From positions 124,001-188,000 of the forward strand of contig NZ_PVTF01000005.1 of assembly GCF_003002815.1 (NCBI RefSeq): a stretch of DNA of 64,000 nucleotides. Direction: 5' to 3'. Shown here one piece after another: positions 37,456 to 45,676 of the stretch (positions within the stretch are counted from its first letter, which is position 1; each line of letters starts with the position of its first letter). Position numbers and translations under genes: made by a program. Origin of the DNA: Umezawaea tangerina. GTDB lineage: Bacteria > Actinomycetota > Actinomycetes > Mycobacteriales > Pseudonocardiaceae. The notes under the pieces were generated by a model. That model searched no databases. It was given only the letters and a program-made list of their open reading frames with translations, and was not told where the DNA came from.

Positions 37456-38361
37456 ATGGATCAGATCACCTTGGGCGACGTCACCGTCACCCGCGTCAAG
37501 GAGTACTTCGGCTCGGTCGAGATGACCCCGGCGGAGTTCTTCCCCGAAAGCCCCGACGGCGCGTGGGACGAGCACCGCTCCTGGCTCGCGCCCGACTTCC
37601 TCGACCCGGAGACGAACGAGTGCGTCGCGGCCATCCAGACCTGGTTGCTGCGCAGCGAAGGCCGCACGATCCTGGTCGACACCGGGGTCGGCAACCACAA
37701 GGACCGGCCGTACGCGGCCGTGTGGAACCGGCTGGACACCGACTTCCTGGACAACCTCGCGGCCGCGGGGGTGCGGCCGGAGGACGTCGACCTCGTGGTC
37801 AACACCCACCTGCACGTCGACCACGTCGGCTGGAACACCCGACTGGACGGCCGCACCTGGGTGCCGACGTTCCCCAACGCCACCTACCTGATGCCCGAGC
37901 GGGACTTCGACTTCTGGAACCCGGCCAACGACCACAAGCCGCTGCTGGGGCGCGGCAACCAGAACGTGTTCGAGGACAGCGTGGCCCCGGTGCACGCGGC
38001 GGGTCTGGCGCACCTGTGGGACGACTCGTACCGCATCGACAAGAACCTGCGGCTGGACCTCGCCCCCGGCCACACGCCCGGCTCGTCCGTGCTGACCCTG
38101 GACTCGGGCGGCGACCGCGCGCTGTTCGTCGGCGACCTGGTGCACACCGCGCTGCAGCTCGTCGAGCCGGCGACCAACAGCTGCTTCTGCGAGGACCCGG
38201 CGCAGGCCCGTGCGACCCGGCACAGGCTCCTGGGCCAGGCGGCCGAGGACAACGCGCTGGTCTTCCCGGCCCACCTCGGCGGGCAGGGCGGCGCGGAGGT
38301 CGTCCGCGACGGGGCGGGGTTCGCCATCAAGGAGTGGGCGGGTTTCGCCCGCATCTCCTGA
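37456..38361 (+). CDS. Metallo-beta-lactamase-fold hydrolase
   Basis: MBL-fold enzyme of 301 residues. The metal signature THLHVDHVGW (H-x-H-x-D-H) is intact; further ligands are seen in DLAPGHTPGSSVL, LFVGDLVHTAL and FPAHLGG. Homologues act on lactones, esters or small thioesters, so the substrate is undecided. GGAGG touches the ATG with no spacing, so the true start may be slightly different or the message may be leaderless; an in-frame GTG at 37420 is the alternative. The carboxylesterase gene follows at 33 bases, so both are probably controlled by the divergent XRE regulator. Confidence 0.88.
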   Translation: MDQITLGDVTVTRVKEYFGSVEMTPAEFFPESPDGAWDEHRSWLAPDFLDPETNECVAAIQTWLLRSEGRTILVDTGVGNHKDRPYAAVWNRLDTDFLDNLAAAGVRPEDVDLVVNTHLHVDHVGWNTRLDGRTWVPTFPNATYLMPERDFDFWNPANDHKPLLGRGNQNVFEDSVAPVHAAGLAHLWDDSYRIDKNLRLDLAPGHTPGSSVLTLDSGGDRALFVGDLVHTALQLVEPATNSCFCEDPAQARATRHRLLGQAAEDNALVFPAHLGGQGGAEVVRDGAGFAIKEWAGFARIS

Positions 38362-38394
38362 TCCCCGACCCACCACTCCGGAGAGGAAAGTCCC

Positions 38395-39828
38395 TTGTCC
38401 CACCAGGAACACCCCGTCGTGGAGACCCCGGCCGGTGCCGTCCGCGGCCTGCGCGGCGCGGCGGGCGAGCGGTACCGCGCCATCCCCTACGCCGCGGCCC
38501 CGGTCGGCGCGGACCGGTTCGCTCCCCCGCGGCCGCACGCGGGCTGGGACGGCGTCCGCGACGGCACCCGCCCCTCCCCCACGGCGCCGCAGCCCGCGCG
38601 CGACTTCGGCGTGCTCGACATGACCCCGTACTTCGGGCCCGGCTGGGTCCGGGGCGAGGAGTACCTGACCGTCGACGTCCGCACCCCGGCCGCGGACGGG
38701 GCGGCGCGGCCGGTGATGGTCTTCGTGCACGGCGGCGGGTTCGTCACCGGGTCCACGCGGGCCGCGCTCTACGACGGCGGCGCCTTCGCGCGCGACGGCG
38801 TCGTGCTGGTGACGCTGAACTACCGGCTCGGCGTCCCCGGTTTCCTCGACCTCGACGGTGCCCCCGCCAACCGCGGTCTGCTCGACGTGCTCGCCGCCCT
38901 GCGCTGGGTCCGCGACACCATCACCTCGTTCGGCGGCGACCCGGACGAGGTCACGCTGGTCGGCCAGTCCGCCGGAGCCACCCTGGTCTGCGCGCTGCTG
39001 GCGACACCGGAGGCGAAGGGGCTGTTCCGCCGGGCGATCGTCCAGAGCGGCAGCGGCACCGGAGCGTTCACCCCGGAACAGGCGCGGAGGGTCGGCCTGG
39101 CGGCCGCGGGCGCGTTGGGCGTCGAGCCCACCGCGGAGGCGTTCGCCCGGATCCCCGACGAGCGCTTCGTCGAGATCATCCCGGCGCTGGCCGGGCTCGA
39201 CCTGCGCACCGCGACCGCGACCGACCCGCTGGTGGGCCTCAGCCCGTTCAGCCTGGTGCTGCCCGAGCAGCCCGCCGACTCGCTCGGGAACGGCCCCGCC
39301 GACGTCGCCCTGCTGATCGGCACCAACACCGAGGAAGGACACCTCTACCTCGTCCCGCAGGGACTGTTCGGCAGCTCGACGATCGCCGACGCGGAGGCCA
39401 CCGCGGCGCGGTCCCACTCCGACCCCCGTGCCGTGGTCGCCGCCCTCGCGGACAGCCGTCCGGGCGCGACACCCGGCGACCTGCGGTCCGCCGCGCTCGG
39501 CGACGCCCTGTTCGGGGCGGGCACCGCACGCATGGTCGAAGCCCGCACCCGCCTGGCCGCTGGGAGCACCCACGTCTACCGGTTCGGCTACCGCTCCACG
39601 GCGGTGGGCGGCCGACTCGGGGCCGCCCACACCGTCGAGCTGCCCTTCGTGTTCGACGTCGCCGACGACCCCCGGCTGCACGGCCCCGCGGGGCTGCTCG
39701 GGCCCGACGCGGCACCCGCGGACCTCGCCGCCGGGATGCACGGCGCCTGGGTCGCCTTCGCCCGCACCGGCGACCCCGGCTGGGCGGCCTACGACCCCGC
39801 CACCAGGACCGTGCGGACGTTCGACTGA
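38395..39828 (+). CDS. Type-B carboxylesterase
   Basis: Carboxylesterase of 477 residues. The oxyanion motif HGGGFVTGS, the nucleophile elbow LVGQSAGATLV, the acid residue in GTNTEEGHLYLV and the catalytic His in LGAAHTVELPF are all present in order, giving a full catalytic triad. The N-terminal VETPAGAVRGLRG and RYRAIPYAAAPVG are family marks. No signal peptide, so it acts in the cytosol. It starts at a TTG after GAGAGGAAAG. Same strand and 33 bases after the MBL hydrolase, suggesting a two-step ester/lactone breakdown, a guess from context. Confidence 0.9.
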   Translation: MSHQEHPVVETPAGAVRGLRGAAGERYRAIPYAAAPVGADRFAPPRPHAGWDGVRDGTRPSPTAPQPARDFGVLDMTPYFGPGWVRGEEYLTVDVRTPAADGAARPVMVFVHGGGFVTGSTRAALYDGGAFARDGVVLVTLNYRLGVPGFLDLDGAPANRGLLDVLAALRWVRDTITSFGGDPDEVTLVGQSAGATLVCALLATPEAKGLFRRAIVQSGSGTGAFTPEQARRVGLAAAGALGVEPTAEAFARIPDERFVEIIPALAGLDLRTATATDPLVGLSPFSLVLPEQPADSLGNGPADVALLIGTNTEEGHLYLVPQGLFGSSTIADAEATAARSHSDPRAVVAALADSRPGATPGDLRSAALGDALFGAGTARMVEARTRLAAGSTHVYRFGYRSTAVGGRLGAAHTVELPFVFDVADDPRLHGPAGLLGPDAAPADLAAGMHGAWVAFARTGDPGWAAYDPATRTVRTFD

Positions 39829-39852
39829 CCACAGCGGCCGTGCGGTCAAGGC

Positions 39853-41295
39853 CTAGCCGGCGTACCCGAGAGCGCTCGTCGTGCCGATCACCGGTACGGC
39901 GCCGGTGCCGCGCCACCCGAGGTGGCCGTCCGGCCGGATCAGGACGCGCTCGCCGGGAACGGGCTCGTAGGTCCGACGCAGGTGGCCGTCCACGTCGAGG
40001 GCGTCGGCGTCGAGCACCTGGGCGCCTTCGACCGGGTCGGCGGCCCCGTCGAAGGCCAGGACCGTCCAGTCGGCCCGGCGGCGCAGCAGGAACAGGGTGG
40101 TGTCGCCGAGCGGGGCGTCCGGGGCGCGGTCGCCCGGTCGCAGGCCGGGTGCGTCGGGATCGGTGCGGTAGCTCAGGTCGAGCTGGAGCCCTTGGCGGGC
40201 AAGGGCCGCCGGACGATCGGCGTAGCCGCCGGCGCCGGAGTCGAGAACTCGGCGGGTGAGCTCGCCGGAGAACCCGATGACCGCCTCGGCGACCGGCTTG
40301 CGCTCGGCCTCGTAGGTGTCCAGCAGGGTCTCCTCGGCGCCGTCGAGCACCGCGGCGAGCTTCCACCCCAGGTTGACGGCGTCCTGGACCCCGGTGTTGA
40401 GCCCCTGGCCGCCCGCGGGCGAGTGCACGTGCGCGGCGTCGCCCGCGAGGAACACGCGGTCGACGCGGAAGCGGTCCACCATCCGCACGTTGAGCCGCCA
40501 CGTCGAGCACCAGCCGATCGTGCGCAGGCGCACGCGCGGCCGGATGTCGTCGACCACGGCGCGCAGGGTCGCCTCGTCGGCCCGGACGTCCGGGTCGGGC
40601 GAGCGCAGCCCCAGCGCCCAGGTCGGGCACGCGGGCATCGGGCACAGCGAGAGGAAGCCGGGCCCGCCCGCGCCGAGGAGGTCGAACTGGTGCCAGTGGT
40701 CGCGGTCGAGCCCGTCCAGCTCGACCTCGGCCAGCACCATCCGGACCTCGTCGTGGGTCTCCCCGGCGAAACCGACCCCGAGCACGCGCCGCACCGTGCT
40801 CGACCCGCCGTCGGCACCGACGAGGTAGCGCGAGCGCACGCGCCGCCCGTCGTCGAGGACGGCGGTGACCCCGTCCTCGTCCTGCTCCACGCCGACGACG
40901 CGGGCGTTCTGCTCGACCGCGCCACCGAACTCGGCCAGCCGCTCGCGCAGCACCTGGGTCGTCCGCCACTGCGGAATGATCATCGGCTGCGCGAACGGCC
41001 GGTCCGGCGTCGGCGTGAGCTCGGGGTGCCTGTCCCGCTCCCGGATCGTGCCGTCGGTCCCGTACTGCCGGAACGGCAGCCCGAACGTCCCCAGCGCCAC
41101 GAGCCGGTCGGTGACGCCGAGGGGGTCGAGCACCTCCAGGGTCCGCGGCTGGATGCCGTTGCCCCGCGGGCCGGGGAACGGCGCCGGCGCGCTGTCCAGC
41201 ACCACCACCCGCCGGCCTCGCCGGGCCAGCTCACCTGCCGCCACCAGGCCCGTCGGGCCGGCTCCCACCACCGTGACGTCCACATCCATGTCCAT
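39853..41295 (-). CDS. FAD-dependent aromatic monooxygenase (PheA/TfdB-like)
   Basis: Flavoprotein hydroxylase of 480 residues using NAD(P)H, FAD and oxygen. FAD-binding motifs are clear: GAGPTGLVAAGELARRG at the N-terminus, the DG motif in YLVGADGGSSTVRR, and the GD motif in VFLAGDAAHVHSPAGGQGLN. The C-terminal thioredoxin-like domain (GDRAPDAPLGDTTLFLLLR-type segment, LIRPDGHLGWRGTG) is typical of the phenol-hydroxylase/rifampicin-monooxygenase class. Start at the ATG giving MDMDVDVTVVG. Divergent from a TetR gene; two related palindromes overlap the shared promoter, so it is probably repressed by that TetR. Confidence 0.92.
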   Translation of the reverse strand: MDMDVDVTVVGAGPTGLVAAGELARRGRRVVVLDSAPAPFPGPRGNGIQPRTLEVLDPLGVTDRLVALGTFGLPFRQYGTDGTIRERDRHPELTPTPDRPFAQPMIIPQWRTTQVLRERLAEFGGAVEQNARVVGVEQDEDGVTAVLDDGRRVRSRYLVGADGGSSTVRRVLGVGFAGETHDEVRMVLAEVELDGLDRDHWHQFDLLGAGGPGFLSLCPMPACPTWALGLRSPDPDVRADEATLRAVVDDIRPRVRLRTIGWCSTWRLNVRMVDRFRVDRVFLAGDAAHVHSPAGGQGLNTGVQDAVNLGWKLAAVLDGAEETLLDTYEAERKPVAEAVIGFSGELTRRVLDSGAGGYADRPAALARQGLQLDLSYRTDPDAPGLRPGDRAPDAPLGDTTLFLLRRRADWTVLAFDGAADPVEGAQVLDADALDVDGHLRRTYEPVPGERVLIRPDGHLGWRGTGAVPVIGTTSALGYAG

Positions 41296-41315
41296 GCCGA
41301 CCACGCTACCAAAAA

Positions 41316-41347
41316 TAGGACGCAGTCCTAAATGAGACTGAGTCCTA
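41316..41347. promoter_or_regulatory. Paired TetR operators between monooxygenase and regulator
   Basis: TAGGAC-GCA-GTCCTA (41316-41330) is a perfect palindrome. A second, imperfect copy, GAGACTGAGTCCTA (41334-41347), reads TAGGACTCAGTCTC on the other strand and shares the TAGGAC-n-CAGTC core. Both lie between the monooxygenase start and the TetR start. Confidence 0.75.
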
Positions 41348-41377
41348 ACTTGGTGGGCCGTGTGCCAGACTCTGCCG

Positions 41378-41980
41378 GTGACCTCCCTGCGCGAACGCAA
41401 GAAGGCGCGCACCCGCGCCGAGCTCCAGCGCCACGCGCTGCGCCTGTTCGCCGAGCGCGGCTACGAGGCGACCACCGTCGAGGACATCGCGGCCGCGGCC
41501 GAGGTCGCCCGCAGCACGTTCTTCCGCTACTTCGCGGCCAAGGAGGACGTCGTCCTGTTCGACGACGTCGACCCGCTGTTCGAACAGGCCCTCGCCGCCG
41601 TCCCCGCGGGCACACCGCTGCTGGTCGCGCTGATCGAGGCGATGCGCGCCACCTTCACCGGGCTCGACGAGCAGAAGCGCGCCGACGAGGAGCTACGGAT
41701 GCGACTGGTGCGCACGGTGCCCGAGATCGCCGCGGCACTGCGCGCCCGCGGCGCGTGGGAGGTCGAGCAGACCACGCGCTTCGTCGCCCCCGCACTCGGC
41801 CGCAGCCCCGACGACATCGAGGTCGTGACCCTCGCCGGAGCGCTCATCGGCGCCCGCTTCGCCGCACAGACCCTCGTCGCCCGCGAGCCCCACCGCAGCT
41901 ACGTCGACACCACCCTGGAGATCCTCGAACGCCTCCGCACCGGCATCCCGCTGGCCGACGAGCCCATCATCGGCTCCTAG
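41378..41980 (+). CDS. TetR-family regulator of the FAD monooxygenase
   Basis: TetR regulator of 200 residues. Helix-turn-helix: ELQRHALRLFAERGYEATTVEDIAAAAEVARS then TFFRYFAAKEDVVLFDD (written in two parts). The C-terminal half ends EILERLRTGIPLADEPIIGS. I chose the GTG at 41378 over the one at 41360 because it gives the family's usual TSLRERKKARTRAEL start and keeps the operators upstream. Divergent from the monooxygenase and convergent with the quinone oxidoreductase, only 4 bases apart. Confidence 0.9.
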   Translation: MTSLRERKKARTRAELQRHALRLFAERGYEATTVEDIAAAAEVARSTFFRYFAAKEDVVLFDDVDPLFEQALAAVPAGTPLLVALIEAMRATFTGLDEQKRADEELRMRLVRTVPEIAAALRARGAWEVEQTTRFVAPALGRSPDDIEVVTLAGALIGARFAAQTLVAREPHRSYVDTTLEILERLRTGIPLADEPIIGS

Positions 41981-41984
41981 CGGC

Positions 41985-42890
41985 TCACGGGACCAGGACC
42001 AGCTTGCCGCGGGCCTGTCCCGAACGGCTGACGGCGACCGGCTCGCGCCAGTCCTCAAGGGCGTAGGTCGCGGCGACCGGGATGGTGAAACGGCCCTGCG
42101 CCGCCAGTTCGGCGTACTCGCCGAGCACGTGGTGGTGCATGTCCATGCCGGTGCTGCGCACCCCCAGGTTCTTCAGCGCGTCGAAGTCGGTGGCCGTGAC
42201 GATGTGGGCCGGGGCGGTGACCGTGGTCAGCAGCTCCGGCATGACGCCGGCGGGCGCGGCGTCGAAGACGAGGTCGACCGGGCCGCCCACCAGCGTGGTC
42301 ACCCGTTCGCCGAGACCTTCGCCGTACGCGACGACGTCGGCTCCCGCCTCCCGGAGGACGTCGGCGTAGGTCTTCCCGGCGCTGGCGATGACGCGGGCGC
42401 CGTGCCGGAGGGCGATCTGGGCCGCCGCGAAGCCGACCGTGGTGCCGGCGCCGCTGATCAGCACCGTCCGGCCGGAGACGTCCCCGAGGGCGGCGAGGCC
42501 CCGTGCGGCGGTCTCGGTCGCCATCGGCAGCGCCGCCGCCTCGGCCGCGCCCAGTCCGGCGGGGCACCGGAACCACGCGGAGAGCAGGGCCTGGTCCGCC
42601 GCGCCCGCCGACGGCCCGGTGTACACCGTCGGACCGAAGACGGGGTCGCCGATCCCGACGCCGGTCACGCCGGGGCCGAGGGCGTCCACGGTGCCGGAGG
42701 CCTCCAGTCCGATGCCGCGGGGGAAGTCGCCGGTGTGGAGCCCGCCGCAGATGGCCCAGTCGGCGGGGGTCAGCCCGCAGGCCTCGACGGTGATCCGGAC
42801 CTGGTCCGGGCCGGGCTCCGGCGGTGCCGCCCGCTCCAGCCGCAGCACGTCGGCCGGGTCGCCGTACGAGTGGAAGCGCAAAGCGCGCAT
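41985..42890 (-). CDS. NADPH:quinone oxidoreductase-like MDR protein
   Basis: Medium-chain dehydrogenase/reductase of 301 residues of the zinc-free quinone oxidoreductase branch. N-terminal domain MRALRFHSYGDPADVLRLE and QVRITVEACGLTPADWAICG; Rossmann motif GRTVLISGAGTTVGFAAAQIA, where the usual A-x-x-G-x-x-G reads GAGTTVG. No structural zinc cysteines. Such enzymes reduce quinones or enones with NADPH. The ATG at 42890 is preceded by GGAGGGAC. Divergent from the TetR at 42977, with two palindromic operators in the gap. Confidence 0.9.
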   Translation of the reverse strand: MRALRFHSYGDPADVLRLERAAPPEPGPDQVRITVEACGLTPADWAICGGLHTGDFPRGIGLEASGTVDALGPGVTGVGIGDPVFGPTVYTGPSAGAADQALLSAWFRCPAGLGAAEAAALPMATETAARGLAALGDVSGRTVLISGAGTTVGFAAAQIALRHGARVIASAGKTYADVLREAGADVVAYGEGLGERVTTLVGGPVDLVFDAAPAGVMPELLTTVTAPAHIVTATDFDALKNLGVRSTGMDMHHHVLGEYAELAAQGRFTIPVAATYALEDWREPVAVSRSGQARGKLVLVP

Positions 42891-42909
42891 GGTCGTCCCT
42901 CCGGAAGTA

Positions 42910-42961
42910 ACGACAGGATCTGTCGTCACCGACGCTACACCACGACAACAGAAACTGTCGT
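42910..42961. promoter_or_regulatory. Two TetR-type operators (ACGACA...TGTCGT)
   Basis: ACGACAG-GAT-CTGTCGT (42910-42926) is perfect. A second site, ACGACA-ACAGAAAC-TGTCGT (42942-42961), has the same outer half-sites. They cover the space between the quinone oxidoreductase start (42890) and the TetR start (42977). Confidence 0.8.
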
Positions 42962-42976
42962 CACTAAGCTGGGGGC

Positions 42977-43546
42977 ATGGCACGGTGGGAGGGCAACGCG
43001 CGTGGACGGCTGGAACGGGCGGCGCTGGACCTGTTCCGGGAACAGGGCTACGACGGCACGACGGTCGTGCAGATCACGCAGCGGGCGAACCTGACCGAGC
43101 GCTCCTTCTACCGCTGGTTCGCCGACAAGCGGGAGGTCCTGTTCGGCGACGACGACCTGGAGGCCTGCTACCTCCCCCGGATCGAGGCCGCGCCGGAAGG
43201 GCTCGGCGCGCTGCCCGCGCTCCTGCTCGCCTTCGCGTCCACTCCGGACGTGCTGCGGCCGCGCGACTTCCTGCTCGAACGCGCCGCGGTGATCGCGGCC
43301 AGCCCACCGCTGCGGGAACGCGAGCTGATCAAGATGGTGACGCTGTCGGAGAAGCTCGTCGCCGCCCTGGTCCGGCGCGGCCACGACCACCAGACGGCGA
43401 GCCTGGCCGCCGACGTGGGCTCGGCCGTGCTGCGGCTGGCCACCCACCGCTGGCTCCTCGGCGACGACTCGGACTTCTCCGACCTGCTCGCCACGGCCCG
43501 GCGGGACCTGCTGGACGTCGCGGCCGAAGGGCCCTCGACGCCCTGA
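42977..43546 (+). CDS. TetR-family regulator of the quinone oxidoreductase
   Basis: TetR regulator of 189 residues. Helix-turn-helix: RLERAALDLFREQGYDGTTV then VQITQRANLTERSFYRWFADKREV. The C-terminal half (LIKMVTLSEKLVAALVRRG, SAVLRLATHRWLLGDD) is of the acyl-CoA/quinone-responsive TetR kind in appearance, which does not fix a ligand. GGGGGC before the ATG. Self-regulation and repression of the divergent oxidoreductase are indicated by the paired ACGACA/TGTCGT sites. Confidence 0.92.
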   Translation: MARWEGNARGRLERAALDLFREQGYDGTTVVQITQRANLTERSFYRWFADKREVLFGDDDLEACYLPRIEAAPEGLGALPALLLAFASTPDVLRPRDFLLERAAVIAASPPLRERELIKMVTLSEKLVAALVRRGHDHQTASLAADVGSAVLRLATHRWLLGDDSDFSDLLATARRDLLDVAAEGPSTP

Positions 43547-43632
43547 AACCGGCTGCGGGCAACGGCCTTCACCACCACGGACGAGGACGCCGGCCATCGC
43601 GTCCCCGCCCGCACGGACGTCCCCGCCGCCGA

Positions 43633-43923
43633 CTACAACCGCTCGCCGTCGACCGTCGCCGGGGGCTGACCGGCGGGCTGGCGGCGGTTCTCGAGCTTGA
43701 TCCCGCACTTGCCGACCAGCGCGGCACCGACACCGATCGTGGTGACCACCGGAGCGGCCAACGCCGCGACCAGCCCAAGAGCCACCGGCACCTCCAGCAC
43801 CACGTCGTCCTTGCTGTCACGCACGACCACGCGACGGTTGATGCCCTCGTCGACCAACCCGCGAACGGCGTCGACCACGGAGTCGACGGCGGCGCGGCTG
43901 GACTCGGGCCTGGATTCGCTCAT
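43633..43923 (-). CDS. DUF4342-domain protein
   Basis: Small protein of 96 residues. It matches the DUF4342 pattern: VVDAVRGLVDEGINRRVVVR, then DSKDDVVLEVPVALGLVAAL and APVVTTIGVGAALVGKCGIKLE, the central hydrophobic LEVPVALGLV and a possible single membrane-associated helix. The function of this family is unknown. GGAG lies seven bases before the ATG, which decides the start; the same frame is open much further upstream, antisense to the MpaB-like gene, and that part is spurious. It stands alone. Confidence 0.8.
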   Translation of the reverse strand: MSESRPESSRAAVDSVVDAVRGLVDEGINRRVVVRDSKDDVVLEVPVALGLVAALAAPVVTTIGVGAALVGKCGIKLENRRQPAGQPPATVDGERL

Positions 43924-44196
43924 GACTCTCCTCGCACTGCGGATGTCCTTTTGACATCTCCAGCATGTCCGCGCCGGGACACCGCCGCCATCAGGGTTTC
44001 CCCTGACCTCCACCTGATTCGCCCCCGAGTGCGACCCGGCACCGCCCACGGCGCGTTGTTGCCCACAGGAAAAGCCCTTGACCTGGGCCGGAAGATGGCC
44101 GAAGTGCGCCGGCTCGCTAGTCGTCCCCGCGGAACTCGTGTTGGTTGTCCGAATGGGAATCCACGGAAAGCGCCTGGGTCCGAGGTGAAGGAATCG

Positions 44197-45099
44197 ATGG
44201 ACGTGCGCAGGACCCGCGGAACACCCGATCCGCTCGGCCCCGACTCGCTCACGTGGAAGTACCTCGGCGACTGGCGCGGCCTCCTCGTCGCCTTGTGGGC
44301 CGGGTCGATGCAGAACATGCATCCGGGCCTCGGCGCGGGAGTCGAGCAGCACTCGCGGTTCTTCGAGGAGCGCTGGCAGCGGTTGCTCCGCTCGATCTAC
44401 CCGATCAGCGGAGTCGTCTACGACGGGCCGCTCGCCCACCGGACCGCACTGGAGATCCGCGGCTACCACGACCGCGTCAAGGGTGTCGACGCACGGGGAC
44501 GGCGCTACCACGCCCTGGACCCGGACACCTACTACTGGGCGCACGCGACGTTCTTCGTCAGCACGATCCTCATCGCCGACCACTTCGCCGGGGGCATCGG
44601 CGAGGAGGGGAAGCGACGGCTGTTCGACGAGCACGTCACGTGGTGGCGGCTGTACGACATGACGATGCGGCCGGTGCCGGAGAGCTGGGAGGCGTTCCAG
44701 TCCTACTGGAAGCACATGTGCGCCGAGGTCCTCGAGGACAACCGGGTCACCAGGGACGTGTTGGACCTGCGCGGGATCGCGAGACCGCCGTTCCTCCCCT
44801 GGCTGCCGAACGCGCTCTGGCGGCCGGTGGGCGTGCTGGTCGCGAAAAGCCTCACCTGGCTGACGACCGGGCTCTACGACCCCGAGGTCCGCGACCTGCT
44901 CGGCCTGCCGTGGTCCGACCGCGACGCGCGGCGCCACCGGCGGGTGGGGAAGCTGGTCGACGTCCTGTTCACGCTCGTCCCGCACGACCGCCGCTACAAC
45001 CCGCGGGCCCGTGCGGGCTGGCGCCGCGAACGCGGCGAGGCGACCCGGAACGCCGCCCTGGTCGAGACTCCGCGCAGGAACCTGCCCCACTCGCGGTGA
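44197..45099 (+). CDS. Oxygenase MpaB / latex-clearing-protein family (DUF2236)
   Basis: Protein of 300 residues of the DUF2236 family, which includes the haem-b rubber oxygenase Lcp and the mycophenolic-acid farnesyl-cleaving enzyme MpaB. Family marks: SLTWKYLGDWRGLLVALWAG, MQNMHPGLGAGVEQHS, YYWAHATFFVSTILIADHF with the conserved His expected to bind haem, and WWRLYDMTMRPVPESWEAFQ. No signal peptide is evident, so it may act intracellularly, unlike secreted Lcp. ATG at 44197 after GAGGTGAAGGA. Convergent with the SRPBCC gene. Substrate unknown; isoprenoid side-chain cleavage is possible. Confidence 0.88.
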   Translation: MDVRRTRGTPDPLGPDSLTWKYLGDWRGLLVALWAGSMQNMHPGLGAGVEQHSRFFEERWQRLLRSIYPISGVVYDGPLAHRTALEIRGYHDRVKGVDARGRRYHALDPDTYYWAHATFFVSTILIADHFAGGIGEEGKRRLFDEHVTWWRLYDMTMRPVPESWEAFQSYWKHMCAEVLEDNRVTRDVLDLRGIARPPFLPWLPNALWRPVGVLVAKSLTWLTTGLYDPEVRDLLGLPWSDRDARRHRRVGKLVDVLFTLVPHDRRYNPRARAGWRRERGEATRNAALVETPRRNLPHSR

Positions 45100-45104
45100 C
45101 CGGC

Positions 45105-45578
45105 TCAGGTCGCCTCGACGAGCCCGGCCATCCGGTCGAGGGTGCGGCGCATCGCCCCGCGCGCCGCCCAACGGCCCAGGGCGACGACCACGCGCAGCGG
45201 CTCCTCGCTCAGGTCCCAGCTCTCGCGCACCAGCGTGCCGTCGCCGTCCGGCTCGAACTCGTAGCGCCAGATCCGGCCGCCGAACACGAGGCGCCACCTG
45301 GCGGAGTCCTCGTGCGGCCTGCTCTGCCAGGCGAACCGCCTGCCGGGCACGGCCTCGATCACGGTGCTCGTCATGACGTACTTGCCGCGCAGGTCCATCC
45401 TCATGCCGAAGTGGTCACCCACGCGGAGCGGCCGGACGGGTGAGCTGACGTCGACGGCCTCGACCAGCGAGTCGGATCCGTCGATGTCCTTGTGCCGCAA
45501 GGGATCGGCGACCAAGGCGTACATCCGGTCCGCTGGGGCCGCGATGCGGCGCTCGACGGACACGACCCAGCGGCTCAT
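45105..45578 (-). CDS. SRPBCC family protein
   Basis: Protein of 157 residues with a START-like ligand-binding fold: MSRWVVSVERRIAAPADRMY, DPLRHKDIDGSDSLVEAVD, FAWQSRPHEDSARWRLVFGG and a C-terminal helix LGRWAARGAMRRTLDRMAGL. These proteins bind or modify hydrophobic ligands; no enzymatic residues can be assigned. It converges with the MpaB-like gene, five bases apart. ATG start. A strong hairpin lies upstream, isolating it from the MMPL transporter gene on the same strand. Confidence 0.87.
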   Translation of the reverse strand: MSRWVVSVERRIAAPADRMYALVADPLRHKDIDGSDSLVEAVDVSSPVRPLRVGDHFGMRMDLRGKYVMTSTVIEAVPGRRFAWQSRPHEDSARWRLVFGGRIWRYEFEPDGDGTLVRESWDLSEEPLRVVVALGRWAARGAMRRTLDRMAGLVEAT

Positions 45579-45630
45579 GCAGCCACCCTATCGACGACCG
45601 CCCGACTCCACGCCACGAGAGCAGGTCCTG

Positions 45631-45673
45631 CCGCGGGCGGGCTCGAAGAGGTCTTCTCCGAGCCCGCCCGCGG
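45631..45673. terminator. Terminator after the MMPL transporter
   Basis: CCGCGGGCGGGCTCG / CGAGCCCGCCCGCGG, a perfect 15-bp stem, with a 13-base loop that itself can pair AAGA with TCTT. It starts 3 bases after the MMPL stop codon, reading leftward. Confidence 0.8.
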
Positions 45674-45676
45674 GGT

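Noticed and set aside
36912-40259. 1115-codon plus-strand frame over the XRE, MBL and esterase genes.
   Set aside because: Spans three real genes in other frames; composition is proline/arginine-rich with no domain.
43548-43670. A plus-strand frame with plausible codon bias ending TDVPAADYNRSPSTVAGG after the TetR gene.
   Set aside because: No start codon, no family match, and it overlaps the end of the DUF4342 gene; at most a gene fragment.
43633-45297. 554-codon minus-strand frame containing the DUF4342 gene at its end.
   Set aside because: Only the last 96 codons (from the ATG at 43923 with a GGAG site) are credible; the remainder is antisense to the MpaB-like gene.
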